DNA of 64,000 nucleotides. Source: Ciborinia camelliae. Lineage: Eukaryota; Ascomycota; Leotiomycetes; Helotiales; Sclerotiniaceae. Under the pieces are notes generated by a model. It saw only the letters and a program-made list of their open reading frames with translations. It was not told where the DNA came from and did not search any database. Each line of letters begins with the position of its first letter. Positions within the stretch are counted from its first letter, which is position 1. The position numbers and the translations under genes are program-made. Where the stretch lies: assembly GCA_025890175.1 (NCBI GenBank), contig JANPYM010000011.1:662299-726298 (forward strand), read 5' to 3'. Below are positions 10,501 through 22,867 of this stretch, piece after piece.

Positions 10501-13211
10501 ATGGCTACTGCGCCAATGACGACAGACCCCTCGAGGCTGTCATTCGCAAAGGTGCGCGAATCTACTAGGTATTCCTCTGACCACCTGGTGACTTGTCACC
10601 GGTGGAGTTTGGGATCGCCATCATATTTAAGTGCTTGGCTAACAAAGATTGATTATAGGTTGCTGCCTCAGCTGGAAAGGATAATGTAGCTTTCGCTTCT
10701 TTCGCAAAAATTGCTGCGTCTTCATCTGCTGTACGAGATACGAAACCTGAGAACATAGCTCCAATTGCACATGAGAATGAAAACGCAGAAAAACTTAGCG
10801 CTACAAGCAACGATATTGGCATGACCCCTCTCAAAGAAACGGTCATCATGACAAACGATCAATCCTCAAAGAAGAGGACGATTGCAGAGAGCAAACCTAT
10901 GGTTGCTAAGAAGGAATCCGATTTGGCAGACGCAGTCAAAGCGATGCATATCCGTGATACACCAAGTCTTGTTGTTAACGGCTCAGGGATTGCACCCCCT
11001 TCCCACAAACGGGATTTGGGAGAAGGATTTTCGGATGATCCATTTCAGAGAACAGAATCTGGGTCCGATTTGGGTACCAAGCCACCAAGCTTGGATGGAA
11101 AGAGCATTACCTCAGGTACAACATTCGCTCTGGACGAGAAGGAGTCCTTACGTCCCGATGACAGCGCAAGCGTAAAAGCAGCTGAAGATGACGATGCATT
11201 TTCAGGTCGGGGTTCCATTGTTGCCGGCTCTAGAATTGGGTCTGAAGCAGCTGCGCGAGCCTATCGTGCCCAGTTTTATGAGGCCCCTGATCGTCGCAGT
11301 ATACAACTCATGCAGGAGCGCCAAACCCAGGGCATTGTTACACCTCAAAGTGGATCATCTGGACAGCAAACTACGGACGATAAATCTAAACCGCTTGTAG
11401 GGCCAGCAGGATCAACTGAAGCGTTCACACTCTTCTATCGCCAGACCCCGGATGAGAAACTTCTGGAGGCATTGGAATCGCCAAAAGACCGCATATTTCT
11501 GCTTCGTCTCGAGCAAGATGTTATTGAGTTTGTGAAGGATTCCAAGTAAGAGTCAGCCCCTGGGTAGCGTCCATTATCGTATAACTAACACACTGACAGG
11601 GAACCGTTCATTGATCTGCCACCGTGTAACTCGTTTTGCAGGATGTTAACTCACAAGTTGGCGGATTATTACCACATGACACATCAGGTTGATGCTGTAG
11701 TTGGAGCAGTCCGTATCTTCCGGACGCCATTCTGCAGAATTCCGCCATCGTTAACGAGCATCTCCAACCCACCTACTACTGGAAACACCCCTCCTCCTAA
11801 CCTACCTGCAATGAAAATTATGCGCAGAGGTGGCGATGGTGATACTGGACCAAGTCCTTCAAAAGCTACTTCCGAGACGGGAAGCGAAGCCAAGGAAAAA
11901 GCACAGTCCGCGAAAGAGAAGTATGGTGCCCGATGTTCTTATTCTGAGCTTAGTGCTGACTGTAGATTAAGACTTTCCAGAGAGGAGCGAGAAGCAGTTT
12001 ATCTTGCCGCACGGGAACGAATCTTCGGTAAAGAAGATAAATCTGGCGAGGCCACACCGGGTAAGTTTACAAAAGATCTCACTTGGAACAATCCAATCGG
12101 ATTGCTAATAATGGTCTAGAAATTGAAGACGGAAACGAAATGTCACGTTCCAGCTCTGTGTCCGCGAAGGACAAGAGCAAGAGGGGTAAAGTCGGGAAAC
12201 AGCGTCGTGATGACTCTGAAAGCTTCGACGTTCGATCTCAGTACACACCGTACTTTCCACAACAACAGGCCCAGCCAGCTTGGATTCCAAACCAAAACTA
12301 CGGCGCCATGGGAGTTCAGCAATACAATGGTGTCATACCAAACAATTATCAGAACCAAATGCAAGCACAGTTTGTTCCACCTCCGCAACCATTTAATCCT
12401 ACCATGATGAACAATGGAAATATGCAACCGTACAATAATATGCCACCACCAGTAAGTCAAATTATACTTCGTTGATAATAAATTTTGTTTGCTGACATTC
12501 CATCAGCAATTTCCTCAGCAAAGTCAGCCACGTTATCAACCTCATAGCGCTCCAATTACAACATATGGTACACCTGCACAGTCCCCACAACCTCCACAGC
12601 AATGGATTCCACAGAATCAGTATCCAGCTGCTCCGTATCCATCACGAGGACCTGTTTCTGGAGGACCACCCAACACTATCCCTTATGCTTTTGGACAATT
12701 ACCCAGCACAGCAAACCCAGCTGATCCTAAAAGCCAACACCCGATTCCTGGAAGTTTCAATAGGCATGCGTTCAACCCAAAGACCCAAGCCTTTGTTCCC
12801 GGCAATCAAGGTCTTCCCATTCCACAGCCCATGTCTCATCATGGATCTCATCACGGGTCTCATCACGGATCTCCTCACCACGGCTCCCCTCACCATGGAT
12901 CTCCTCACCTCACTTACAACAACTTCTCTCCACCTCAACAACAGTACGGGGCTGGAATAGGTTATAGCATGGCGAGACAAGGGTCTAACAGCTCTTTGCC
13001 TTCGTATCATGCATCTCCACACATGGCACATAGGCCAATGATGCATCAGAATATGCCGCAAGGTCTTCCTCAAGGATTGCCACAAGGGTTGCCACAAGCT
13101 ATGCCTCACGGTATGCCACAGGGCATTGTTTCAAATGGCCAAGTTGGAAGTCACCTTCCCAACTTTGGAAACCCGGCAACTCTACCTCCAAAGCCTCCCA
13201 CTGGTGTTTAG
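10501..13211 (+). CDS. R3H/SUZ-domain RNA-binding protein with P/Q/H-rich tail
   Basis: Six exons (10501-10551, 10659-11545, 11600-11920, 11966-12060, 12120-12451, 12507-13211) give 796 aa. The R3H core lies near residues 300-355: FVKDSKEPFIDLPP, CRMLTHKLADYYHMTHQVD, then FRTPFCRIPP. A SUZ-like segment (PAMKIMRRG) follows, as in eukaryotic R3H-SUZ proteins that bind single-stranded RNA or DNA. The C-terminal half is low complexity, rich in P, Q, N, G and H, including a SHHG/SPHHG repeat near 12835-12908 and QGLPQGLP repeats. Such tails favour granule or condensate behaviour, which is inference. All junctions keep frame; the first donor is AAG/GTGCGC because the later GTATTC donor causes a frameshift. 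Yeast Rbs1 is a possible relative. Confidence 0.85.
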
Positions 13212-14034
13212 GTGTCTTTTGAAGGATTGCGAATATTCTGTGATGAATAAACGGTGGCGTATGGTAGCATTGATGGAGTTTGAGGGAAATGTGGGCATTA
13301 AAACGAACTCATTTTAAGTACCAGGTTTATATTGGCTGATAGACCCACGAATACAAATACAATACATTTGATTAAAATTTGTATCGCTCTCTATAGGAGA
13401 AATAACTGTTTAACATACCTCTCCTTTTCAACATTCAATTCCCCCCTTCCTCTCCTCTTAAAACCATCTAATCAACTATCCCCCCTTTCCAGCATTCGAT
13501 TTCTCTCCTCTCCTCCCTGTTCCATCCAATCCAATCCAACTAATTCTCCAATCCCTCCTCCTCCCTTCATTCCCCTCCCCAACTCACCTGACGTGAAATC
13601 AAGAACTTAACTAAAGGTTTTAATTAATGTATAATGAGAAAGGTAAGGATCATTTTGAAGAACACTAATCATCGAAGAGGTCAAACACTCTACAATTATA
13701 CAGTCTTTCAATCTGCCGAGTTAGCAGCCTCCCTACCTTTTATCAAAGCTACAAAAAATGATACACCAGTCGACTCGATACGGGCAGGTAAGATGTAGTA
13801 TGTACAGTGATATCTAATTTACGGTTTGGTCAGTCTCTTATGAGTAGAAGGTACAGCAGACGAGTCGGTGGACAATAGATAGAAGCTTCTCGCAAAGAAA
13901 TCCTCGGATACATTTTCGCAAAATACAAACTCACACTTTCTTCCCAGACCTTCTACGAGCCAGAAATCCAACACTGTACGAAGGACGAAGCACGAAGCAC
14001 AAATTAAGAAGAAATCGAACCAGTAGGTGGAAGG
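13212..14034. other. Intergenic, no gene seen
   Basis: C/T-rich and AT-rich sequence after the R3H gene, with a 92-codon frame at 13332-13610 of low complexity (S, P, L, T) judged non-coding. Confidence 0.45.
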
Positions 14035-14555
14035 ATGGCGGATTGGGAAAGTCTCAAGAGCCCTGGTATCATGTGGGCGGTTGCGATAGGTATCTCTGTA
14101 TGGATTCTTTTTCTTTCCTTTTCCATCCATTTTCCGCGTGCTAATTGGAGTTTTGAGTATAGTTTGCTGTCGCGCTGTGTTGGGGGTATTTTAGATATAC
14201 GGCTTGGTGGCTTTTGGGGAAGGTTGGGGCGCCGTTTGTGCGGATCTGGGGGTGTTTGAAGAGGTTGTTTAGGGGGCTTCTGGGGGGAGATGGTAATCGG
14301 GAGGGAGGAGATGATAGTCGGGGTAGGGGTGAAAATTTGGATGTGGATGTGGATGTGGAAGCGGGTGGTGGTGGGACAGGGCAACGAAGTGAAAATGTAC
14401 ATGAGTTGGGGGATGTGGAGAGAAACGCGATTGGCACTGTTACTGCTAGTGCATCTGCTACTGAATCTGCCATTGGAACTGTGTCTGTGTCTGTGTCTGT
14501 TGGTGGAGGGGAAGTGGGAGAGATTTTTGTTTCTGGTAATATAGAGGGCATTTAG
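14035..14555 (+). CDS. Small single-pass membrane protein, unrecognised
   Basis: Two exons (14035-14097, 14163-14555) give 151 aa. The intron (GTATGG...GCTAAT...TATAG) joins a phase-0 boundary and fuses GIMWAVAIGIS to FAVALCWGYFRYTAWWLL, creating one long hydrophobic helix at about residues 11-40. After it come a basic segment (GKVGAPFVRIWGCLKRLFRG) and a low-complexity tail rich in G, D, V, S and A, with a VSVSVS run and DVDVDV repeats. Without the intron the frame stops early. The family is not recognised; a mitochondrial or ER membrane location is possible. The tidy membrane helix supports coding, the biased tail weakens it. Confidence 0.45.
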
Positions 14556-14857
14556 CTGGAGAGAGAAAAGGAAAACTGGAGCTGTATAAACCAATCAAAC
14601 ACTGCTACGCAGTATTTGTACGATTTATGAAAAGGTTATCAAAAGGTTATCAAAAGTATCATGCTTCCTTTGCAATTCTAGAACTTTTGGAATAGTTTGA
14701 TCCATACTGCGAGCTCTTGGGAGAGACATATGTTTCCTCATCTTGTTCTTCCTCTTCTTCCCAAGACTCTTCACTAGTCTTTTCCGAGTATGTGATGACA
14801 GGAATTGCAGGTCATATGGATTGAAGCTCAGCCTCATCTACTATGTTAAAAGCACAC

Positions 14858-15616
14858 TCAATTATGGAGTTTTTCTCTAGCTTCAAGCATATTTCGATAT
14901 TGCCGAACCATATCCTCAACAGCGAGTATGAATTCTACCTTGGATCTAGCTTCATCTTGCATTCGGTAGGCTATGTATTTAATACTATCAATTGATATAT
15001 CTGGGGGCTTGTTTATCGTAAAATTTTGACTATTCTTAGCGTGACTGAAGATATTATCAAGGGAAAGCTCAATGATTCTGATGGTATTATTCTGGTGGTT
15101 GCAACTTGCTTCTGATTGAGCGTCCTGATTTTCTTTGCCTGTTGTTCTTTCCCTTGCTCATGTCAAAAAGACGCGGTAGTCTGGTCTTTTGTATAAATCG
15201 ACTTTGCGTTTCCAATTTCGGTTCTCTTCTAGGCATCTTTGTCAAGGTTCGAGGCGATTGAAGCACTCATTGACTTTGCTGACTAAGGTGAATATATGAT
15301 GAATATGCTGCTTCTCCGAGAGGAACTAAGGTTTTAATGAATATTCATACCTGTTATTTGAGAAGAAACCCTTAGATGGCCTAACAAAGCCTTGGGCTTT
15401 GATTTATATTCAAGCAAGAAGCTTCGACAAGATATCTCTGATCTTTGGGCAGATCTTTTCATCGTTGTGTAATTGCCTTATTTTGTTTAGACAAGTATGG
15501 TTGAATCAGGTGGAAGGATTATTCACTTTTGAATGAACGCCTGTTAATATTGTGGAGGCTATGAGTTGTATGGCCAGAAGAAACTATGATACTCTTTGAT
15601 CAACGGTAAAGAACAT
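14858..15616 (-). pseudogene. Decayed reading frame with seven in-frame stops
   Basis: One reverse frame runs 253 codons from ATG at 15616 to TGA at 14858, interrupted by seven stops (TAG, TGA, TGA, TAA, TAG, TGA, TGA) but no frameshift. Between stops it reads as normal protein, for example LNKIRQLHNDEKICPKIRD, EENRNWKRKVDLYKRPDYR and YIAYRMQDEARSKVEFI. Every stop could arise from CAA, CAG or CGA by one C-to-T change, the pattern expected of repeat-induced point mutation or deamination decay. The family is not recognised. No long frame in other registers explains the segment. Confidence 0.6.
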
Positions 15617-16465
15617 CAACGAGAGCTAATTGAGCACTTGTTAAATCTAAGCCATTATCCAATAATCGTGCTTCGTGCTATAATTTTCGATGACATAGCT
15701 TGAGTTTCCATGAATAATTAGATATTGTCATATATAGTATCAATATACTAATAAAAGGTACTTTCATGAGATGTACAATAGCGTCAATGGGAGCTCTAGA
15801 GACTGGTCTCATATCCCCTCAAAGATTCAGAAAATGAATCTATCCATGCTTGTAGATCCGATATACTGATTGCTGCGTGTTATTACATAATATTACACCC
15901 CATAAGTCCCATTTATTCGTTTGCTACCCGTAATCCATTCTATCTGTTACATTTAAACTTACTAACGTCCCTGCCATTTATAAGCGAGGTCCCAGCCCCT
16001 ATCATCAGATTCCAAAGTCATAATTACCAATTCAACTACTCCTATGTCATGTCATATTATCTTCTAATAAATACTAAATCCACCTTAACTACCAGTACAT
16101 GACTTCCAAGTCCCTTAGCAGTATATCTTCATTGACATGGCCATTCAAACAAATAAGTAAAATAGATAAACCCCCTCCCCTCCCACCTTCAAAGCAAAGC
16201 AAACTCACAATCACACAAAGACTATCTCTATTTCTAGAAGGCTCTCTTGTCTCATTAGTCACTTCTAAACATATCATTTCTTGCATTGGCCACTTCCATT
16301 TCTTTTCCCAACGATCTTTGTTATTCATGGCTGCTGTAAAGTTTATATAGCCATGCCACTTTCCCATTTTAGCTTAGATCATCAGTTGGACAGATTTTTC
16401 AAACAGGGAACTGAGTCCTGAATTCATAATCATCCCGTAATACTCACTACCGATCCCCAGAAACG
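15617..16465. other. Intergenic, AT-rich, no gene seen
   Basis: Stops are dense in all frames. Upstream extension of the decayed frame meets further stops immediately. Nothing else is recognisable. Confidence 0.45.
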
Positions 16466-17338
16466 ATGGATCTTGGCGGTTTACGTTTCATTGGAATCAC
16501 GATGCTATCTATTTTAGTGGTATGTGTCTACCCTTCTTAACTCATGGACTTTATGACTTATGAGCAGACCTTTCACGTGTAAGGTCTAAGCTCCGTTTAT
16601 ATCTCACCACTGGCATGGACTTCTCAAGTCCTTTCGGCCGTCCTCACCTCTGGAACCCCTTGAGTGTCAATTTGATGTGCCAGTCATGTAATTAACTAAC
16701 CATAAGTCTAGATCGTCTCCACAGTGTGGATATTTCGCAATACGTGGATATTTGGCAATATATGGTCGAAGATCAGGGGCTTGATCCTTAATCGCACCCA
16801 GAACCCTGGCAATGGTAACGGCGGGCCTTTGCAACAACCGTATGGGAATGCAACTGAGTTGCAGAATATGATCAGAGGACTGTCTGTGGTAGTTGGTCCT
16901 ACTACTATTCCTGGTACAAACCCTGGTGGTGGTGACGCTGAGACTGGAATTCAGTCGCAGAATGTGCGGGGAGTAACTTCTGAGGTGGTTGATCCTACTA
17001 TTATTTCTGGTACAAACCCTGGTGGTGATGGTGACGCTGAGACTGGAATTCAGTCGCGGGGAGTAACGCCTGAGGTGGTTGGTCCTACTACTATTCCTGG
17101 TACAAACCCTGGTGGTGGTGACGCTGAGACTGGAATTCAGTCGCAGAATGTGCGGGGAGTAACGCCTGAGGTAGTTGGTCCTACTACTATTCCTGGTACA
17201 AACCCTGGTGGTGATGGTGACGCTGAGACTGGAATTCAGTCGCAGAATGTGCGGGGAGTAACGCCTCGGGTGGTTGATCCTACTGCTCCTTCTGGTACAT
17301 CCACTGGTGATAGTAACGATGAGATTACGACAGCGTAG
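16466..17338 (+). CDS. Membrane-anchored protein with tandem 30-33-residue repeats
   Basis: Two exons (16466-16519, 16712-17338), 226 aa. A 192-nt intron with CTAAC and TAG ends joins ITMLSILV to IVSTVWIFRNTWIFG, making a hydrophobic N-terminal anchor or signal at about residues 6-35. From 16889 the protein is built of units of 30-33 residues of the type VVGPTTIPGTNPGGGDAE (start of unit), ending GIQSQNVRGVTPE. Four full units and a decayed fifth are present. The family is not recognised; a secreted or cell-wall-facing role is inference from the anchor plus G/T/N-rich repeats. Repeat-like sequence continues past the stop in another frame to 17429, so the present C-terminus probably results from a frameshift. 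Confidence 0.55.
16889..17335 (+). repeat. Coding minisatellite, 90-99-bp units
   Basis: Units begin with GTNGTTGNTCCTACT and run 96, 90, 96 and 99 bp, followed by a diverged partial unit. Length changes are multiples of three, preserving frame. Confidence 0.9.
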
Positions 17339-19202
17339 AACTGGAATTGAGTTGCAGGATATGGGAGAAATGCCCGAGGTGGTTGTTATTATAGCTTCTA
17401 CTCCAATATCCCCACCTAACAGCGACTAACTATAAGAGAACATTGTAAGGGGGGAATGGGAGAGTGTTTAAATAGCGCGATGCATGCAGAATGACAAGTT
17501 AATTATTTCTGATTCGGACTCATAATAGCACCAACTGCTCTCTGATAATATCTATCCAGCTATCACCCCTTCTCTACTTAAATCTCAACATTAAAATTCA
17601 TAACCTAGACTCATGAGATAAATATAGTCACTTATCACCCGTTATTTCCAACTCTTAATTCCTCCCCTCCCCCCTTTCCTGATTGTTCCGGTTAGCCTCC
17701 TTGGCTGGATTCTCGGACTTACCTTGAAACTCCCTTGTATTGTGTTTCAGCTATTTAGTTTTTGAGAGTATGGAAACGTATGGATTTGTATGGGATTGAT
17801 AGGATGGGATAGTTATTAAAGTTTATGGTGGAGTGTCGTGATGTGTAGCTTTCGAACATTTCGATTTATGGACGGGAATAGAGGGGATATTTTGGTGTTA
17901 GGGTATTCTATATAGCTGTATAGCAGGCAGTTTTCTGTATATTTGGGACGTAGAGCAGAAATCTTTATAAATTAATACTAATAAATGTTTCAAAATTCAA
18001 TACTAAAAATACATTCGGATTTCGTTTGAAATCAATATTGTAGATTTTGATACTCAAAAATATAACCGCAAAGCATAACTAATGTAGACTCAAAATAATA
18101 ATAAAGGTGGTTTTACTATACTTATCAAATACACACTACAAAAGCTTCACATGGGTAACAAAAGTCGATTCTGGACATCCCTACAGAACACTCTCCGTAT
18201 TGCCTCACATAAGGCAATCATTGCCAATGCAGTCATCGCATCAGTACCCAAGTTCAGCAACTGTATCCCCTTTTCAATCAAGCTTTGAAATGGTTTCGAT
18301 CTATCATCGGCTGTCGGCGAGGTCATTGTTTCAACGCTGTTAGTCGGCATTACCCTTCCGACTACGACAGTGAAAATGTTTGCGAGAAAGAGATTCGCGA
18401 GGAGGCGGTGAATATGGCTAAGAGCTATGAGAGACCGATGTAGGAATCTGAGACAAAGTAAAATCTGTCGACGGTTTTTCCTCTCTCTTTTCCTGATCCG
18501 ATTGAGCCCTCGGTCTGGAACTGAGGAACCAATTATTGCAGCGATTTAGAAAATTCATCGTTGGTATATCCAGAGGCGAGGGGAAGTTTTAAGTAGAGCT
18601 ACTGATTTTCCGTGTATGCTCAGTTTCTCGAAATCGACATTCTGGATTTACCAATGATGTATCTCTAACAGCCTTTTTCCTTAGATATTTATCCGCTCTA
18701 TTTTCCAAAGAAGAGGCGATAGCTTTCACGAGGAGACTGTCTTGAATTGAAAATCCAAGCATTGTAACGTTATTGAAGATGACGCCATGATAGCCTCGCT
18801 TCATACACCTTTTTGTTACTCCGTCGATCTGGATATCAAGTTACGAGGAACTCTGCTGCTATTGGCTCTATTGGGACGCATACGATATTGGGATCGATAA
18901 CCGGAAGAGTCCCAGACGTTTTCGCTCAGTAGAGGTTATTGAACATTATCCGTCGACATAAATAGTATTTCAGCAAGTTGTGAGAGCCATAGCGAACATA
19001 GAATTGCTATCAAGCGAATAGAAGCTAATGCGAACTGTAATCCAGATCAGCTTCCCACTCGAAGAACTTCCTAGAGCCTTTTTGGAGGTTTCATGTCGAC
19101 AATATGGATTTGTCCGGACGCCTTTCTGCCCTTTCTGCTCTTTCTGTTGCCGTTCCTCTGGCAGGAACGTCAGCAAACTATGCTGCTAGAATCATATAAG
19201 TG
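17339..19202. other. Gene-poor stretch, possible decayed coding segments
   Basis: AT-rich, especially 17940-18100. Reverse frames at 18147-18600 and 18589-18804 stay open for 60-130 codons but no start, splice pattern or family could be supported. Treated as non-coding or relic. Confidence 0.35.
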
Positions 19203-20137
19203 ATGTTGGAAGACGTGCTAAACATCCAACGGCGAGCCGGTATCAAACAACGAGGCGATAATAGAGTGCTAGACTTGCACGATGGACGAAAGAAAATGAA
19301 GTTATTACGCAGAGGTCATATTGTACTTGCTAGGTATAACACTGAGGGATTCAACTGCAATGAGGAGCTCGATGAAGCACTTCGACATCATGGAAACCAG
19401 CTTGAGGGAAGTACCATCTGTATTGATATGATTTGCCTAAATCAGGATGATACAACGAAGAGAAAATTGCGGAGTTCCCTCGATGATAGCGAGCCGGTGG
19501 TAAAAAAATTGCATGCTGGCCAACAAGACTCTTCTGGCAGCACCAAACTGCACTTTGTTCGCTCCTACCAAAATCCAGCATTCCGCCAAAAGAACGGCAT
19601 ATGGATCAATCTCTGCGCAGCATGCGGACAAATCATATCGTCCTACATACTATCGAAATACATTGTACGGACCTCATTGTCAATGATGAAGGATACGATA
19701 TTGCATGTAAGTAATTTTTTTCTCGTGATCAAATATTTGATCACTAACTCACCACGCTATTTTAGTACGATTTCACAGGATTCCCAATTCTTGAGTGTCC
19801 AAGCTCCACAACATTTATTTTTGCGATTTTGGTGTACGGGATATCCGCCATGTCAATGTATAGAGCGAACGCACACCATGCCCATCAACAACAGATCCTT
19901 CGGCTTGGTATCATTGGTGTGATAGATTTGGGATTACATCTTTACCGAAATAAATGTTTGGGCGTTGTAGTGGCTTTCATGCCAGCCGGTATTACGATGG
20001 CACTGGTGATCAGCATGATTTTCCACTTTTGGTTGCCCAATTATGAGGAAGTCGTTTTTCGGGGTTTCATTAAGCAGGTTGAGAAAGCTGCTGGAGGCGA
20101 GGGTGATGGTTTTGCTCCAGTTGAGAGTCTAAATTGA
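19203..20137 (+). pseudogene. HET-like fragment fused to a three-helix membrane C-terminus
   Basis: Exons 19203-19706 and 19766-20137 (GTAAGT...CTAAC...TTTTAG, phase 0) would give 291 aa. Residues 60-95 contain NEELDEALRHH followed by ICIDMICLNQDD, resembling the WIDAICINQ core of fungal HET (heterokaryon incompatibility) domains. The usual upstream YxALSYVWG and downstream IYxxA segments are missing. The C-terminus has three hydrophobic stretches (IFAILVYGISAM, LRLGIIGVIDLGLHLY, LGVVVAFMPAGITMALVISM). The intron looks functional, so the second part may still be a real gene. The HET assignment is tentative; a decayed or divergent copy is likeliest. Confidence 0.35.
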
Positions 20138-21887
20138 TTTATAAGGGTGGTTACTAACAGACGTTCTCAAATTTGGACTATGCCCAAGATCATGTACGAC
20201 GGCATACAGAAATTTGCGAGAGTGAGAGATGACCGAGTTATATGGGTCTTTGGGAAGGTCATATCCCCAAGATCATTTAAGAATTTGGATTTCTATCTTC
20301 TTCCAAAAAAGATGTCTGACTGTGCATAAAACCCATAATTGTTGGTTGAAGTGTGGATTATTGTATCCTTTCAATCCTTTTGGTATTTTCAGTCTCCTCT
20401 CTTCATGCTGCTTTGCTCCTTATGTGCCATAACATTTTTTATCCCCTCACCCCTTACGTTACTTCCACTCTTGAACAGTTGGTGTAGAAAGGGCAAATGA
20501 AGGGACTTGAGACATCAACTCGGGGGTGATTCAAGGGATTCGTTCAAATGAGTATCTCCTTTTTCGCGTAGCAGTAAGGACGAAGGAGGAGTAAATAAGC
20601 TAGTTCTGAACCAAGGAGGTAATTTGTAGAAGAAATTAATTGAACAAAAAGCCATTGGTTTTATTTAGGCAGATGAGATTAAATGGCTGGCTAGGTGGCT
20701 ATTACAACCTGGGAGCAACGGGACTCGATATTGATGACGGTACATAAGTGAATCAAAGGATAGACAGCAATAAGGCTCACTTTATATGTCATAATTCTGA
20801 TTGAAGTGCACAGAAATGCTGAGGCGATATCAACGCAATCCACCGTGTAAGCATGCAACCTCATACGTAGGTAGGTACAATGAGACTTCCCACAGCTCTA
20901 CCTTTGAATAACAAAACGATGTCAAAAACCACTGTCACCAACCAGCTGTGGCCCGGTCCAGAAACACAAATTGAGTCTAATAAATCTCTGGAGAGCCAAT
21001 TTGAATATCTCTCCAGTTTGTGCTTCGTCAAACCGGAAAACTTCCCAGCTACAAGGCGGCCTTGGGCCCATGTTGATTTTGATGGTGGGTAAGCATTAGA
21101 AATCTACCGAATAAGATCGATTCAGGAGGAGTGGTCATCCACCAAATTAAGCCTATGAATCTTACATTCATCATGATCTATTCGTTGGACTTGAAAGGAA
21201 GCCGATACATACTAGTTAGTTCTAGAATAGATGGAGGATTCGAATACAAATCTTGCGGTAGCTTACCGTCATAGTCGAATATTATCATAAGAGATTGTTC
21301 CCCTTTAAAATGTTATGACAATGAAATGATTACATAATAATAAATGATGGAATGGAACATCATGCTTGCAGCTTTGCAGCTGATTTTGTGGGGATCAATC
21401 GAATGGTTGCACAGCACGTGTGATGAAACGCTCTAAGCGAAGATTTTTCATCCAAATGGGAATGGGATGGGATGGGATCATGGATGCCTCGATGAGCGAC
21501 GAAGAGAGTACCGTACTACCGGTACCTGAACATGAACAGTTCTTCCCCTGTCTCTTCCGACCTATCTTCCTATTTAAAATTCCATATAAAATTTCATAAT
21601 TATATTCACAAAGTTGTTCATATTTTTTTAATGTTATGCTTGCTGACTGACTGACTGCTTCATTGCCGTGAGTGTGTTTATACGTACTAGCGTCGGAGCT
21701 ACCCTAGCGCCTCATATTACTTGGTTACCCGAACCACCAACAACGAACCTGAAATCGACAACTTTCTTGCATGTTCATGAAAGTCAATTTTTACCGCTCA
21801 CAAAGTAGATTTATCTCCCGAAACAGCCAGCAACTGGAGTACTGGTTAAGCTGGAAATAAGAACATCCCAGTACCTTGACGGCGAAG
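20138..21887. other. Intergenic, no supported gene
   Basis: Contains a 70-codon frame at 20880-21092 without family or context support. The 21,390-21,700 part is low-complexity and probably the STS1 promoter and leader region. Confidence 0.45.
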
Positions 21888-22867
21888 ATGAACGTTTTGC
21901 TTTCAACTCAAGCGTCGTTCTTTTCACCACCTCACCGTAACCCCATTCACACTCCAAGTAAGGATCCGCCGTCCCTATATGTGCTTTTCACAGCAGTCAA
22001 TACTGATAGCTCGTCCCAGTCTCTCCGCACACAAATCTCAGGATGGGAAGTCGAAAACGAAAAGCCGATGACGATGGACTCGAGGATAATATGTCTATTT
22101 CCCCTACAAATAGCCCCGCCCTACCATCACGCCAAATCCCTCGACCCTCCAAGAAAGTTCGAGCGAACGAAATTAGTGGTCGTCCTCTTGGTCTCCCTCG
22201 TCTCCTCGAAACACTTGATGCTCAGTCGTTGAGATCGGTTCTTCAAACTATATGCGAAAGACACCCAGAGATCGGTTCCGAAATTGTCACCTCAGCACCA
22301 AGACCATCTGTGGCATCCACTCTTGGCGTCCTTTCCAAATACCAGAATGAACTACAGGAGGCTTTCCCTTATGGCGGAAGTCCCGGATCGGATTACGCCT
22401 ACGACCGAGTCAAGCAACAGCTCACAAACCTTATTGATGCCCTAGTCGATTTCACACCCCATTACCTCCCACCGAACGAACAACAAACCGCTATATCTCT
22501 TAGCTTTCTGGATAGTGCGACCAAAATTGTTCACGATCTTCCGAACTGGGATAGTCAGTCTCATAGATATCACAAAGACAATGCATACGATGAGATTTCG
22601 AGAGCATGGGCTTTGGTTATTAGTGAGGCTTCCAAACGTGGGGGAGGATTCCAACTTCATTCTGGCGGATGGGACCAAACGCTCACTAGGCACAATGACC
22701 AGAGTGGAGGAAAGTTGCAAGCAGCAGTCAATGAGTTAGGCTCAAATCTTGGCTGGATGGGAAGTAATTCTGGCTCGGGTTCTGGAGATCCTGACTCCAT
22801 ACGCAGCCAACTCCTTTTTGGCCGGTATGGTGCTAACCAAAGTGTACCAGTAGGAGGTCTCTGGTAA
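21888..22867 (+). CDS. STS1: Nuclear proteasome tethering factor Sts1/Cut8
   Basis: Two exons (21888-21957, 22020-22867) give 305 aa. The N-terminus MNVLLSTQASFFSPPHRNP and, after the 62-nt intron, MGSRKRKADDDG with the basic cluster RQIPRPSKKVR (nuclear localisation) match fungal Sts1. The conserved core follows: LPRLLETLDAQSLRSVLQ and ICERHPEIGSEI near residues 75-105, and ISRAWALVISEASKRGGG near 225-240. Cut8/Sts1 tethers the 26S proteasome to the nucleus or nuclear envelope and supports chromosome segregation and protein turnover. The acceptor at CCCAG/TCTCTCC was chosen because the nearer CTCAG acceptor puts the core out of frame. A start at the internal ATG (22043) is possible. Confidence 0.88.

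Noticed and set aside
14004..14594. 196-codon and 136-codon reverse frames
   Set aside because: Shadows of the small membrane-protein gene; P/T/H repeats mirror G/V/D repeats and no start context or family fits.
18147..18600. Long open reverse frame with a plausible helical segment
   Set aside because: No start codon or splice sites could be matched and no family was recognised; left as possible relic only.
20880..21092. 70-codon forward frame starting MRLPTALPLNNKT
   Set aside because: Short, isolated, no homologous motif and no supporting intron structure.
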